Origin: a virus
DNA length: 43,621 bases
Direction: 5' to 3' (one strand)
Virus record (IMG/VR): IMGVR_UViG_3300030333_002853
Coordinates: 1 to 43,621 of that record
Notes under the pieces: model-generated
What the model was told of the DNA's origin: nothing
The model's input: only the letters and a program-made list of their open reading frames with translations
Databases searched by the model: none
Part shown: piece after piece, positions 25,949 through 34,483 of the stretch
Numbering within the stretch: position 1 is the first letter of the stretch
Layout: every line of letters starts with the position of its first letter
Made by a program: the position numbers and the translations under genes

Positions 25949-28900
25949 ATGGCCATTAATCAGCAATCTATCACCGAAGACAGAGCATCGGGTGCTCAGG
26001 TAATTGAGGGTAGTACAACTTTTAACTCTGCTTTAGGACAATATTTAAAAAGAACTCCTTCTAGTAATGGTAATCAACGTACTTGGACCTACAGTGTTTG
26101 GATTAAGAGAGGAATTGGTACCTGGGGTACTACTGATGAGATGCATCTTTTAGATGCCAAAACTAGTGGAACTAAGAATTTTTATGGAATCTATATTGGT
26201 GGAAATAATGATGGAGATAAAATAAGTTATTGGGAAACTCATGATTCTGGGGGTACTACTTATTATTGGGCTAAACAACCTGCTAATCAACGGGATTTTC
26301 AAGGATGGTATCATCTAGTATTTAATTATGATACTACTCAATCAACTAGTTCAGAGAGAATACGGTTTTTTATTAATGGTGTAAATAATGGTCTTGAATC
26401 AGAAAATCCTAGTTATCCTTGGCCTGCTGAAGATTATCAAGGGGCAGTAAACTCTTCCGATGCTAATCATATGATTGGATCCTATGAGGGAGCCCGTGCA
26501 TTTAGTGGACAAATGTCAAATATACATTTCCTTGATGGAGTAAGACTGGATGCATCACATTTTGGATATACAGATCCATTAACAGGAACTTGGAGACCTA
26601 AGACTTTTACGGGAGATTATCAGTCTAATGGTGTTAATACTTTTACTTCAGGAACTGGTGGTTATCCTATTTTAAACACGAATGGTAATGGAACTGCAAC
26701 TGCTAGTGGATATAGAACAGATAAGAATCCTTCTGGAACTGATGTATCAAGTTATCTGTCTTTAGCAATACCTGGTAGTGGAGGTTCTATTGCAGATGTT
26801 TCTGCTGATGTAAAAGGATCTGGTTCTAATAAGTCAATATCAGCAGATAATGGAGACCCTAGCACTTCTACTACAGAATCAAATTGGTATGGAAAGTCAG
26901 TCCACCTTGATGGAGATGATTCATTTACTTGTGGAAGTGGTAGTGACTATGCTGTGGGAACTTCTGACTTCACAGCAGAGGGTTGGTTCTGGTTTAACTC
27001 CAGTGGTAGTAGTCAGTGTTTAATGGAATGGGATAATAATTCTTCTGCAACAGGTTCTCCTAGTGGTAGAAGTGATGGAGGTCAGTGGTATTATTCATCA
27101 GGTGGTAACAAACTACACTGGTATCAAAACTCTTCTAATTTTGCAACTGGTACCACTATAACAGCACAAGAATGGACTCACTTAGCAGTGGTGGTGACTG
27201 GTGGTACTATGAAGTTTTATAAGAATGGAACTGAATCTGCAAGTAGTAGTTATAGTCTTGATTTAGGAAATACTGATGGAAACTTAAGAATTGGTTTACA
27301 GGGTGGTACATTTTTTAATGGATATATAAACGATTTTAGATTTTATAAGGGTGTTGCTAAGTATACTTCAGCCTTTACTCCTGCTCCTAATACTGGTGGT
27401 ATTAATAGTTTCTATCTTCCTTTGGATGGTAGTGGACCAATATGGGCAGACCAATCAGGACTGGGAAATAACTGGACACCTACTAATGGTTTACCTACTA
27501 CAACTCAAGTAGATAAAGCAACAGGTGCATTACCTGTTTATAATACTCAAGCGGGTGGTAATATAATTGCTTCACCTACTATTAGAGGACAAGCAGGTAT
27601 TGCTGTTACTGTATATAATCCTACTGGATCTCAAAATAGATATTATTTTGATGGGGTAGAGGCACCCTCTTATAATTTTGCAAGAGGTCAGAATGTAACG
27701 TTTGATTTGAGTGATAGTACTGTTGCTACTCATCAATTAAAGTTCTCTACAACATCGGATGGAACTCACGGTGGTGGTTCTGCATATGATACTGGAACAG
27801 CATATGGATCAGTATCCGCAGGTTCAGTGGGTGCTGCTACAACTATAACTTTCCCACATGATGCAGAGAATACCTTATATTATTATTGTGTTAATCATTC
27901 TGGTATGGGTGGATCAGTTGGACTGACTACAGATATACAGAGAGCAGATACTTATGCATCTAATTGTGTTCTTGCTGTCCCTTTATATGATGTGGAAGAT
28001 GGTACATCTTGGGAAGATGTAAGTTATAAAATGAATCCTAATAGTGCTGAGAAGACTATTACTGATAATGGAGCAAGATGCAGGAGTGGATACTGGCATA
28101 ATTATGGTAGGGGTTGTTATTTTGATGCTAGTAATGATTATGTTTCTATTGCTAGTGGTTATGCTGATCTTGGATTAGGATCAGGTGCTTTTACTATTGA
28201 AGGATGGGCTTACACTGGTACTGATGGTACTGCTAATCAAGTAATCATAACTTCACAACGTTATTATCAAGGTGGATATGATGGAAATTGGATTATAAGA
28301 AGAAGTAATAGTAGTCAGTTATTGTTTGGTTCTTTTGATGGAACTGGTAATGATGAATCCAATCAATTTACATGTGATTTTTCTAAGGATCGTTGGCATC
28401 ACTTCGCATTTGTTAGAAATAGTACTGGAACTAATGGATGTACAATGTATGTTGATGGTATTGATTGTGGAAATATGACTCTTAGTAAATCCTTAGATGA
28501 TGGTAATGCCAGTGGCATTTATATAGGTAGTGAACATAGTTCTGGTCCAGGAGATAATCTTTGGGATGGATTTATACAGGATATACGTATCTATAAAGGA
28601 GTAGCAAAATATACTTCTTCATTTATACCAGCATCTCCTAGACCTGCGGTTCGTTTATATAATCCAGGTTCTTCTTATAATAAACTTTTTAAACAACCAA
28701 CTTGTGGTTCTGTTTGTTTTAATAGTAGTAAAAATAATGATTTGTCATTCCCTGATAGTTCTGATTGGGATTTAGGTAGTAATGATTGGACTGTAGAGGG
28801 TTGGGTTTTTCTTACCAAGGATACTCAGTGGATGGCATTCGCATCTCAATCAGTTTCATCCGCAACTTCTGATTCTGCTTTCTACTTTGGAGTTGGAACC

Positions 28901-31600
28901 TCAGGAATTCATTGTTATGTATCAACTGATGGTAGTAGTTGGAACACAAACTTCAATTCTCAAGGTAGGATGAAGACTGAATCTTGGTATCATGTGGCAT
29001 TCACACGATACAGTAATATGATTCAGGGATATATTAATGGAAAATTAGTAGGTTCAGCAAGTTTTAGTGGAACAATTTATAATTCTGGTCGTACTTTACG
29101 TATAGGTACTCAGAATGGTTCAGGTGGTATGGATGGTCTCATATCTAATTTCCGTTTTGTAAATGGAACAGCACTTTATCCAAATCAAGAATTTACACCT
29201 TCGACTGAACCTCTTACAACAACAAGTCAAGGTGCAACTGCTTCTGAAGTAAAACTATTATGTTGCAATACTTTTGATGTTGTTGGTTTAACTACAGGCC
29301 CTTCTAGTGCTGTGAAGACTGGAACTGCTTTTAGAGATAGTACAACTGCTACTCGGAATTGGGATCAATCAAGTACAAGTTCATCAAGATCTAATGCATT
29401 AGGTCCTGATGATATATTCTGGGTAGATTTAGGAGAGACTGTAACTCTAAACAATGTAACATTTGATGTTGATTCTACTGCTGGAACTAATTTATCTTTA
29501 ACCAATTTCCAAGTATTCTATTCAGCAGCAAGTGATTCATATGGTAGTGGTGTTTGTTATACTGGTGGTGGATGTGGTGGTGGAGAGGTAGATGCGAGTG
29601 TTGGTGGTCCTATTAGTGGTGGAGCATCAGGTGAGGCGGTAACTAACACAGTAACTTTTGACTTTGTTTCTTCTAGTGTAACACCTCCTACAGGTATAAG
29701 ATATGTTGGTCTTACTAATGGAAGTGGTAGTTATGGAGGTTCATTAACATATTATAATGTTAGGGTCAATACTGCAGCGGTTACTACTTCTGCCTCTACA
29801 ACAATGCCTTCAGCAACGGCAGGTAATCCCTTTGATAATGATGTTGATTTTTATCAAGCAGAATCAGCTAGTTATGCTACGTGGAATCCCCTTGATAATG
29901 AATGTGGTAATTTAGGAGAATCTGGTTTAAAAGGAGGAGTTGCTGGTACTGCTGGTTGGAGATTCTATCGTGCTACTACACCATTGAATACTGGTAAGTA
30001 TTATTGGGAATTATATGATATTGGAGGAGGATGGGCTTCCACAGATGGATCTAATGGTTATATGACTGGATATTGTCTTGATTCTACTGGATTTGATATA
30101 GATGGTCAAGATCCTAATAGTAATTCTACAGGATTATGGGGAAGACAACATACTCAAAGATATACAAATAATAGTAGTAATTCCGTTACTACTGAATTTG
30201 GATCAACTGCGGCTTATTCTTGTATTGCATATGCTTATGATGCAGACACTCAGAAGTTGTGGACTTCATATAATGGAATGTGGGAGTGTGGTGGTAATCC
30301 ATCCGAAGATAAGATTCCTACTTGGATAAATGTAACTGCTGGTGGTTATCCAATGGGTGGTAGTTATGGTTCTTCAATATATGTTTATGCTAATTTTGGA
30401 CAAAAACCATTTAGATACCAACCACCTAGAGGATTTGGACCAGTATGTCTTTCAAATACAAAACGAGCAGGAAATGCAACACCTAGCAATGCGATGGGGG
30501 TTGTGAAATGGACAGGTGATGGAAATTCTCCTAGAAAAATTGAAGGTTTTGATTTTCCACCAGATTTAGTAGTGTATAAGGAAAGGAGTGAAGCACGGGA
30601 TTGGCAGTGGTATGATACTGTTCGTGGAGTTGGACCTGCTAAGAACTTAAGTTCAAATACTGATTATGCTCAAGATTCTAATGATGATACACAGTATGGA
30701 TATACTTCAGCATTTAATCATAATGGATTTACTTTAACAGATGGAACTGCTGGTGGAAATGGTAATATTTACACTAATAAAAGTGGTGAGACATATGTTT
30801 CATATTGTTGGAAAGCAGGGGGAAATAAGAATACATTTAATATAAATGGTGTAGGATATGCAACTGCTGCTGCCGCAGGACTAACTGGTGGAGATATTAC
30901 TCCAACTGGTGCATCAATAAACACTGAAGCAGGTTTTTCTATTATTAAATATGTTGGAACGGGTAATGATGGAGATACGGTAGCTCATGGATTAACAAAG
31001 GAGCCTGCATTTGTGATAGTGAAAAAATTTGAGGAATCAGGAAATTGGGGTGTTTATCATCAGGGATTGAGTGCTAATACTAAGGTACTGACTTTGAATA
31101 GTACTAATGCTGAATTTACACCTACAGACAAATTTTTCACTTGGTCTAGTACTACAACAGATCTTCTTGGTTTAGGTTTTAATACTATCACTAATGATAA
31201 TACTGAAGGTACGGTTGCTTATCTTTGGGCTGATATTCCTGGAGTACAAAAATTTGGATCGTATGTAGGAAATGGAGATTCTTCTAGTGGTGTATTTGCT
31301 GGATTGGATTTCCGACCTTCACTACTAATAATAAAGAATATTACTGACGCTGGTGAAGGGTGGGTTCTTTGGGATAATGTAAGACAAACTTATAATAATG
31401 GATCTACTACTACTATCTTGTATCCTAATACTTATCAAACAGAAGGTGATGATAGTAATGATTGGGATATTCTATCAAACGGTATGAAGTGGAGATCAGC
31501 AGGAAATATGACTAATAAAGATGGTAGCACTTACATCTATTGTGCTTGGTCCGACATACCTTTACATAACCTGTATGGTGCAGCAGGTGTTGGAAGATAG
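25949..31600 (+). CDS. Giant multi-domain tail adhesin (four LamG-like, cupredoxin-like, SPRY-like)
   Basis: 1883 aa. Domains by eye: LamG/ConA-like at about 20-205, 315-480, 720-900 and 920-1090 (each with FT[AI]EGW or similar, MKFYKNG / MYVDGID, closing GVAKYTSxF-type strands); a cupredoxin-like module at about 550-660 with H595, C647, H650 and M653; a discoidin-like module at about 1125-1270 (FWVDLGETVTLNNVTFD); a SPRY-like domain at about 1310-1500; and a C-terminal region (1515-1883) with GFDFPPDLVVYKERS and W.YDTVRG motifs shared with the 1151 aa protein. Multivalent glycan binding at a fibre tip is the likely role (inference from folds). It is the last gene of the late array. Confidence 0.9.
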   Translation: MAINQQSITEDRASGAQVIEGSTTFNSALGQYLKRTPSSNGNQRTWTYSVWIKRGIGTWGTTDEMHLLDAKTSGTKNFYGIYIGGNNDGDKISYWETHDSGGTTYYWAKQPANQRDFQGWYHLVFNYDTTQSTSSERIRFFINGVNNGLESENPSYPWPAEDYQGAVNSSDANHMIGSYEGARAFSGQMSNIHFLDGVRLDASHFGYTDPLTGTWRPKTFTGDYQSNGVNTFTSGTGGYPILNTNGNGTATASGYRTDKNPSGTDVSSYLSLAIPGSGGSIADVSADVKGSGSNKSISADNGDPSTSTTESNWYGKSVHLDGDDSFTCGSGSDYAVGTSDFTAEGWFWFNSSGSSQCLMEWDNNSSATGSPSGRSDGGQWYYSSGGNKLHWYQNSSNFATGTTITAQEWTHLAVVVTGGTMKFYKNGTESASSSYSLDLGNTDGNLRIGLQGGTFFNGYINDFRFYKGVAKYTSAFTPAPNTGGINSFYLPLDGSGPIWADQSGLGNNWTPTNGLPTTTQVDKATGALPVYNTQAGGNIIASPTIRGQAGIAVTVYNPTGSQNRYYFDGVEAPSYNFARGQNVTFDLSDSTVATHQLKFSTTSDGTHGGGSAYDTGTAYGSVSAGSVGAATTITFPHDAENTLYYYCVNHSGMGGSVGLTTDIQRADTYASNCVLAVPLYDVEDGTSWEDVSYKMNPNSAEKTITDNGARCRSGYWHNYGRGCYFDASNDYVSIASGYADLGLGSGAFTIEGWAYTGTDGTANQVIITSQRYYQGGYDGNWIIRRSNSSQLLFGSFDGTGNDESNQFTCDFSKDRWHHFAFVRNSTGTNGCTMYVDGIDCGNMTLSKSLDDGNASGIYIGSEHSSGPGDNLWDGFIQDIRIYKGVAKYTSSFIPASPRPAVRLYNPGSSYNKLFKQPTCGSVCFNSSKNNDLSFPDSSDWDLGSNDWTVEGWVFLTKDTQWMAFASQSVSSATSDSAFYFGVGTSGIHCYVSTDGSSWNTNFNSQGRMKTESWYHVAFTRYSNMIQGYINGKLVGSASFSGTIYNSGRTLRIGTQNGSGGMDGLISNFRFVNGTALYPNQEFTPSTEPLTTTSQGATASEVKLLCCNTFDVVGLTTGPSSAVKTGTAFRDSTTATRNWDQSSTSSSRSNALGPDDIFWVDLGETVTLNNVTFDVDSTAGTNLSLTNFQVFYSAASDSYGSGVCYTGGGCGGGEVDASVGGPISGGASGEAVTNTVTFDFVSSSVTPPTGIRYVGLTNGSGSYGGSLTYYNVRVNTAAVTTSASTTMPSATAGNPFDNDVDFYQAESASYATWNPLDNECGNLGESGLKGGVAGTAGWRFYRATTPLNTGKYYWELYDIGGGWASTDGSNGYMTGYCLDSTGFDIDGQDPNSNSTGLWGRQHTQRYTNNSSNSVTTEFGSTAAYSCIAYAYDADTQKLWTSYNGMWECGGNPSEDKIPTWINVTAGGYPMGGSYGSSIYVYANFGQKPFRYQPPRGFGPVCLSNTKRAGNATPSNAMGVVKWTGDGNSPRKIEGFDFPPDLVVYKERSEARDWQWYDTVRGVGPAKNLSSNTDYAQDSNDDTQYGYTSAFNHNGFTLTDGTAGGNGNIYTNKSGETYVSYCWKAGGNKNTFNINGVGYATAAAAGLTGGDITPTGASINTEAGFSIIKYVGTGNDGDTVAHGLTKEPAFVIVKKFEESGNWGVYHQGLSANTKVLTLNSTNAEFTPTDKFFTWSSTTTDLLGLGFNTITNDNTEGTVAYLWADIPGVQKFGSYVGNGDSSSGVFAGLDFRPSLLIIKNITDAGEGWVLWDNVRQTYNNGSTTTILYPNTYQTEGDDSNDWDILSNGMKWRSAGNMTNKDGSTYIYCAWSDIPLHNLYGAAGVGR

Positions 31601-31603
31601 CGT

Positions 31604-31621
31604 GACAGTTTAAGAACTGTC
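31604..31621 (+). terminator. Hairpin after the late array
   Basis: Perfect 7-bp inverted repeat GACAGTT-TAAG-AACTGTC just after the last adhesin gene. No T-run follows, so an intrinsic terminator is uncertain; an RNA-stability hairpin is possible. Confidence 0.45.
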
Positions 31622-31630
31622 TCAGGGGGG

Positions 31631-31659
31631 TTTACAAGCGTCTTAGAAGAGGTTATAAT
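31631..31659 (+). promoter_or_regulatory. Sigma70-type promoter (TTTACA-17-TATAAT)
   Basis: TTTACA at 31631-31636, 17 bp spacer, TATAAT at 31654-31659. It is the first early-type promoter after the late array. Confidence 0.75.
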
Positions 31660-31727
31660 ATAACTGTTAATAAAATGCTTATGAAATTATTATTTGTAAT
31701 TTCTGGTGTTTGGTTTCTTCACTGGTC

Positions 31728-32168
31728 ATGTCGTATTCCCTTTCTTTTGTTGGATATAATCAGCGGCGGAAACTCACTAGGGATGTCGTTGACTGGTTTA
31801 TCAATCACCAAAAACTTAACAGGTTCAATATCTTTATTGACATAAATGACAGACGTTGTAGAAACACTGATGGAAACAACGGGACCTGTGGAATCTTGGA
31901 TGACTTACATCGTCCAAGAGAATTTGAGATAGAAATGGACAACATGCAGGATGATGAAGAATACATCTCAACCCTGTTACATGAACTCACCCACGTTGAG
32001 CAGAGAGTTAGAGGTAGGCATCAGTATCGTGTAGGTTGGAAAGATTACTCAAAATGGAAAGGTAAGAAAGTCGAGGATGATATTCCTTATGACCTGTTAC
32101 CTTGGGAAGTTGAAGCGTATGCACAAGAAGAGAAACTGACCTGTGAATATTTGAAAACCCTGTTGTAA
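31728..32168 (+). CDS. HELTH-motif metallopeptidase-like protein
   Basis: 146 aa from ATG 31728 (an in-frame TTG at 31710 is possible). TLLHELTHVEQ holds H85-E86-x-x-H89, the zinc-binding and catalytic motif of gluzincin/SprT-type peptidases; PWEVEAYAQE (E127 or E130) downstream could provide the third ligand. FEIEMDNM forms the usual edge strand before the helix. The protein is small, without a signal peptide, so action in the host cytoplasm is expected; substrates are unknown. It is transcribed from the TTTACA-TATAAT promoter at 31631. Confidence 0.8.
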   Translation: MSYSLSFVGYNQRRKLTRDVVDWFINHQKLNRFNIFIDINDRRCRNTDGNNGTCGILDDLHRPREFEIEMDNMQDDEEYISTLLHELTHVEQRVRGRHQYRVGWKDYSKWKGKKVEDDIPYDLLPWEVEAYAQEEKLTCEYLKTLL

Positions 32169-32235
32169 TTTGATAACTCACCTAGTATAACTTTAAAAAT
32201 TCGAGACCTGTTGATTTTCCTTTGCCCTGTTGATT

Positions 32236-32370
32236 ATGACTCAAACAAACGAACCACCACTTCCAAAACTTCCTAAACTGTTAGATAGGATCATCCGTAG
32301 TAAAGAGAAGTGGCCTAAAGAAGATGATGATAAACGTGAAGAATATGATAAGATTCCATCACGTTATTAA
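32236..32370 (+). CDS. Small hypothetical protein (44 aa)
   Basis: ATG 32236 encodes MTQTNEPPLPKLPKLLDRII and continues with a highly charged tail (KEDDDKREEYDKIPSRY). The Pro-rich start and charged helix are protein-like rather than random. A probable terminator lies 19 bp downstream. I do not recognise a family. Confidence 0.6.
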   Translation: MTQTNEPPLPKLPKLLDRIIRSKEKWPKEDDDKREEYDKIPSRY

Positions 32371-32388
32371 ACCCACATAATACTGATA

Positions 32389-32412
32389 AAAATACCTAAT
32401 CAGTGGTATTTT
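32389..32412 (+). terminator. Probable intrinsic terminator
   Basis: Perfect 8-bp stem AAAATACC / GGTATTTT with an 8-nt loop; the 3' arm itself ends in TTTT. It is AT-rich, so of moderate strength. Confidence 0.5.
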
Positions 32413-32415
32413 AAA

Positions 32416-32423
32416 AATAAATA
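32416..32423 (+). promoter_or_regulatory. Possible late promoter AATAAATA
   Basis: NATAAATA motif 24 bp before ATG 32448. It may be chance in an AT-rich gap. Confidence 0.4.
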
Positions 32424-32447
32424 TATTCAGTACGGGATTGAAAGATC

Positions 32448-32654
32448 ATGCCCCTGACTCACTACACAGTCGGTTATCACGACACACAAAATCATCATTA
32501 TGAAATATGTGAATATGCAAAAGATTCTTATGATGCAATAAAAAACGCAAAGGAGGATATTCTTTATTTAAAAGAACATCCTTCTTTTATTGATTATTGC
32601 ACAAATAACTCTGGATTAGAATATTTAATGGGCGTAGTTCCGATGGGAAGATGA
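32448..32654 (+). CDS. Small hypothetical protein (68 aa)
   Basis: 68 aa: MPLTHYTVGYHDTQNHHYEI, a His/Tyr-rich beta start, then a charged helix (YDAIKNAKEDILYLKEHPSF) and a short tail. It resembles small cyanophage proteins of unknown function. No metal-binding motif is clear despite five His in the first half. It is bounded by a terminator upstream and a perfect early promoter downstream. Confidence 0.7.
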   Translation: MPLTHYTVGYHDTQNHHYEICEYAKDSYDAIKNAKEDILYLKEHPSFIDYCTNNSGLEYLMGVVPMGR

Positions 32655-32662
32655 CATTAATA

Positions 32663-32691
32663 TTGACAAAATTACTGATTTGGTGTATAAT
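32663..32691 (+). promoter_or_regulatory. Perfect sigma70-type promoter (TTGACA-17-TATAAT)
   Basis: TTGACA 32663-32668, 17 bp spacer, TATAAT 32686-32691. It drives the GTG-start gene at 32725. The spacer end TGATTTGGTGTAT recurs at 38148. Confidence 0.85.
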
Positions 32692-32724
32692 TTTTGTATC
32701 ACTTGGTAATTTATACTTTCTAGC

Positions 32725-33990
32725 GTGAATTTGCCTGAACAAATTGTTAGTTTTAACTTCGATATTATCGAGGGTAAAGTGTACACTGCATTTTTATATC
32801 AGTACACTAATTTAGAAAATAACAAGAAATACATTGGTATACATAAGGGTACAATATTAGACGGTTATTGGCACTCTTCCACTTGTAAAAAGTTTCATAG
32901 TGTAACATCTAACTGCGAAAGTAGGTTAGATTATACTATACTAGATTATGGAGATTACGATCAAATGAGAAACTCTGAACACTCAATTTTATCATCTGTT
33001 GATGCTATCAACAACGAAATGTATTACAATAAATCTAATGGAAGTCCTGCATTTCCAGAGGTTAATGTTAACGACTGTATGAATTTCGTTGCTAAGTATA
33101 AAGAAGGGGCCTACAATGTTCCTGATGAAGATGTTAATCTTCATGCAGATATGGATAGGTATCAGACAAGAACTAAGGATGATGATGCACAACAAAAGTA
33201 TATTAAACAGTCAGTAGATGAGCAGTTAGGTAGTACAAAACTGTGTGACCCTATTTTAGTATGGGAAAATGTAAATAAGGGTACTGATAGAACACCAGAT
33301 CAGAGAATTAACGGAAATCATACAGTTTTTGGAGTTAAAGATTCTAAGCATGGTAATACTGTACCAGTTGCAAGAGTACCAGAAAGTGTATGGAAAGAGG
33401 AGTATAATTTCTCAGAACTTGATAAACAATTCATTGCACGATTATTAAACTCTAAGACTAAAAAGAGGAGAGTAACTAACAGTGACGATGACATAATTAA
33501 GGGCCTGATTGATAGTTTCTACGACCATAATATCCCAATAGATTCTAAAACAAATGAACTGCAATTAGCAGCATTAAATTATAACAAGAGTGAAAGAGAT
33601 AAGTTTATAAATGCTGCTAAAAAGAGAATCAATAAGGATAAGTTAAGGAGTTCAAATTTAGTATGGTGTAATTACAAAGCACACCCATTTAAGTCTAGTT
33701 TAGATGCACAAGTAGAGGATTTTAGGAACGATAAAACTATATCTTTCTCTGCATCTTCCGGAATGTCTGATAAAGTACTTGCTGAAATATTCAGACATTT
33801 TGAACAAATAAGGAAGAAATATAACATGGTAGTTGTTATTCACCATCCTAACGAAAAGTATGAAGAATCATGGAAAAGTAAGGAACAACCAGGATTACTT
33901 AAGGTGCTAAAATTCTATAATGAGGAAACAAATAGAAGCGTGAGATTCTATGAAATGCCTACAACAACATCAGACGGGTCATCTACGTGA
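32725..33990 (+). CDS. GIY-YIG-like / ParB-like fusion protein
   Basis: 421 aa with a GTG start; no in-frame ATG occurs before residue 81. The N-terminal about 100 residues look like a GIY-YIG nuclease core: FLYQYTN (Y25/Y27 in the GIY position), KKYIGIHKG (Y36-I37-G38), DGYWHSS and E85 in NSEHSILSS. Residues about 172-225 resemble the ParB/sulfiredoxin fold: DPILVWEN, RINGNHTVFGV, VPVARVPESVW. The rest (225-421) is charged and unrecognised, with FSASSGMSDKVLAEIF. A DNA nuclease, perhaps of homing or host-genome type, is plausible but unproven. Transcribed from a perfect early promoter. Confidence 0.75.
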   Translation: MNLPEQIVSFNFDIIEGKVYTAFLYQYTNLENNKKYIGIHKGTILDGYWHSSTCKKFHSVTSNCESRLDYTILDYGDYDQMRNSEHSILSSVDAINNEMYYNKSNGSPAFPEVNVNDCMNFVAKYKEGAYNVPDEDVNLHADMDRYQTRTKDDDAQQKYIKQSVDEQLGSTKLCDPILVWENVNKGTDRTPDQRINGNHTVFGVKDSKHGNTVPVARVPESVWKEEYNFSELDKQFIARLLNSKTKKRRVTNSDDDIIKGLIDSFYDHNIPIDSKTNELQLAALNYNKSERDKFINAAKKRINKDKLRSSNLVWCNYKAHPFKSSLDAQVEDFRNDKTISFSASSGMSDKVLAEIFRHFEQIRKKYNMVVVIHHPNEKYEESWKSKEQPGLLKVLKFYNEETNRSVRFYEMPTTTSDGSST

Positions 33991-34012
33991 CAGTTAAATA
34001 AGTGTCCTTTTT
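33989..34012 (+). terminator. Probable intrinsic terminator
   Basis: GACAGTT-AAAT-AAGTGTC stem with one G-G mismatch, then CTTTTT. It begins in the stop codon of the fusion gene. Confidence 0.5.
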
Positions 34013-34058
34013 AGATAAGTTTTGTTACATTTGGGGTATCTGTCAACCCTTTTGACCT

Positions 34059-34064
34059 TATAAT
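34059..34064 (+). promoter_or_regulatory. Possible -10 element TATAAT
   Basis: TATAAT 28 bp before ATG 34092. No good -35 is found at 16-18 bp, so it is weak or activator-dependent. Confidence 0.35.
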
Positions 34065-34091
34065 AGGGGAGTAGTCAACCAAAACTATTTT

Positions 34092-34418
34092 ATGCCAGTT
34101 AAGTCAGCATCTGCACCAGCAACACCACGCAAGCGCAGAACCCGCAAGACTTCAACCACTGCTTCTAAGTCACCAGCAACCAAGAGAGTAAATAAAACTA
34201 AATCACTCAAAGTTGCGATGACTGAAACACCAAAAGCAGAAACACTGACATTGAATGTTCCTGAGAAGGCAAAGGTAGAGACTCCAAAAACTCCAATTTT
34301 CAAAAAGTCTCTATTCAACGACTATCCTAGAGATGGATTTGCACTCTTTCTACTTCCACTTCTATTACTAGAGGCAGGAACCAAAGAACTTCTAAAATTA
34401 GCAGGGACACTCAAATAA
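34092..34418 (+). CDS. Basic histone-H1-like protein
   Basis: 108 aa. Residues 1-45 are Lys/Arg/Ser/Thr/Ala-rich with the flavour of bacterial H1-like proteins (TPRKRRTRKTSTTASKSPAT), followed by an acidic-basic linker and a hydrophobic C-terminus (GFALFLLPLLLLEAGTKELL, about 82-101) that could insert into a membrane or pair with a partner. It may bind DNA and condense or tether it; this is inference from composition. It is a monocistronic unit closed by a strong terminator. Confidence 0.75.
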   Translation: MPVKSASAPATPRKRRTRKTSTTASKSPATKRVNKTKSLKVAMTETPKAETLTLNVPEKAKVETPKTPIFKKSLFNDYPRDGFALFLLPLLLLEAGTKELLKLAGTLK

Positions 34419-34428
34419 CTGTCACACA

Positions 34429-34452
34429 AGACCCCGCAAGGGGTCTTTTTTT
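34429..34452 (+). terminator. Strong intrinsic terminator
   Basis: 7-bp stem AGACCCC / GGGGTCT with a GCAA tetraloop, followed by a T-run. Confidence 0.95.
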
Positions 34453-34483
34453 ATGGTATTGTGTTTTTAGTTAGAAAATTTTA

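Noticed and set aside
1-31600. Diversity-generating retroelement as the source of adhesin variation
   Set aside because: No reverse transcriptase ORF and no template/variable repeat pair could be seen in the window.
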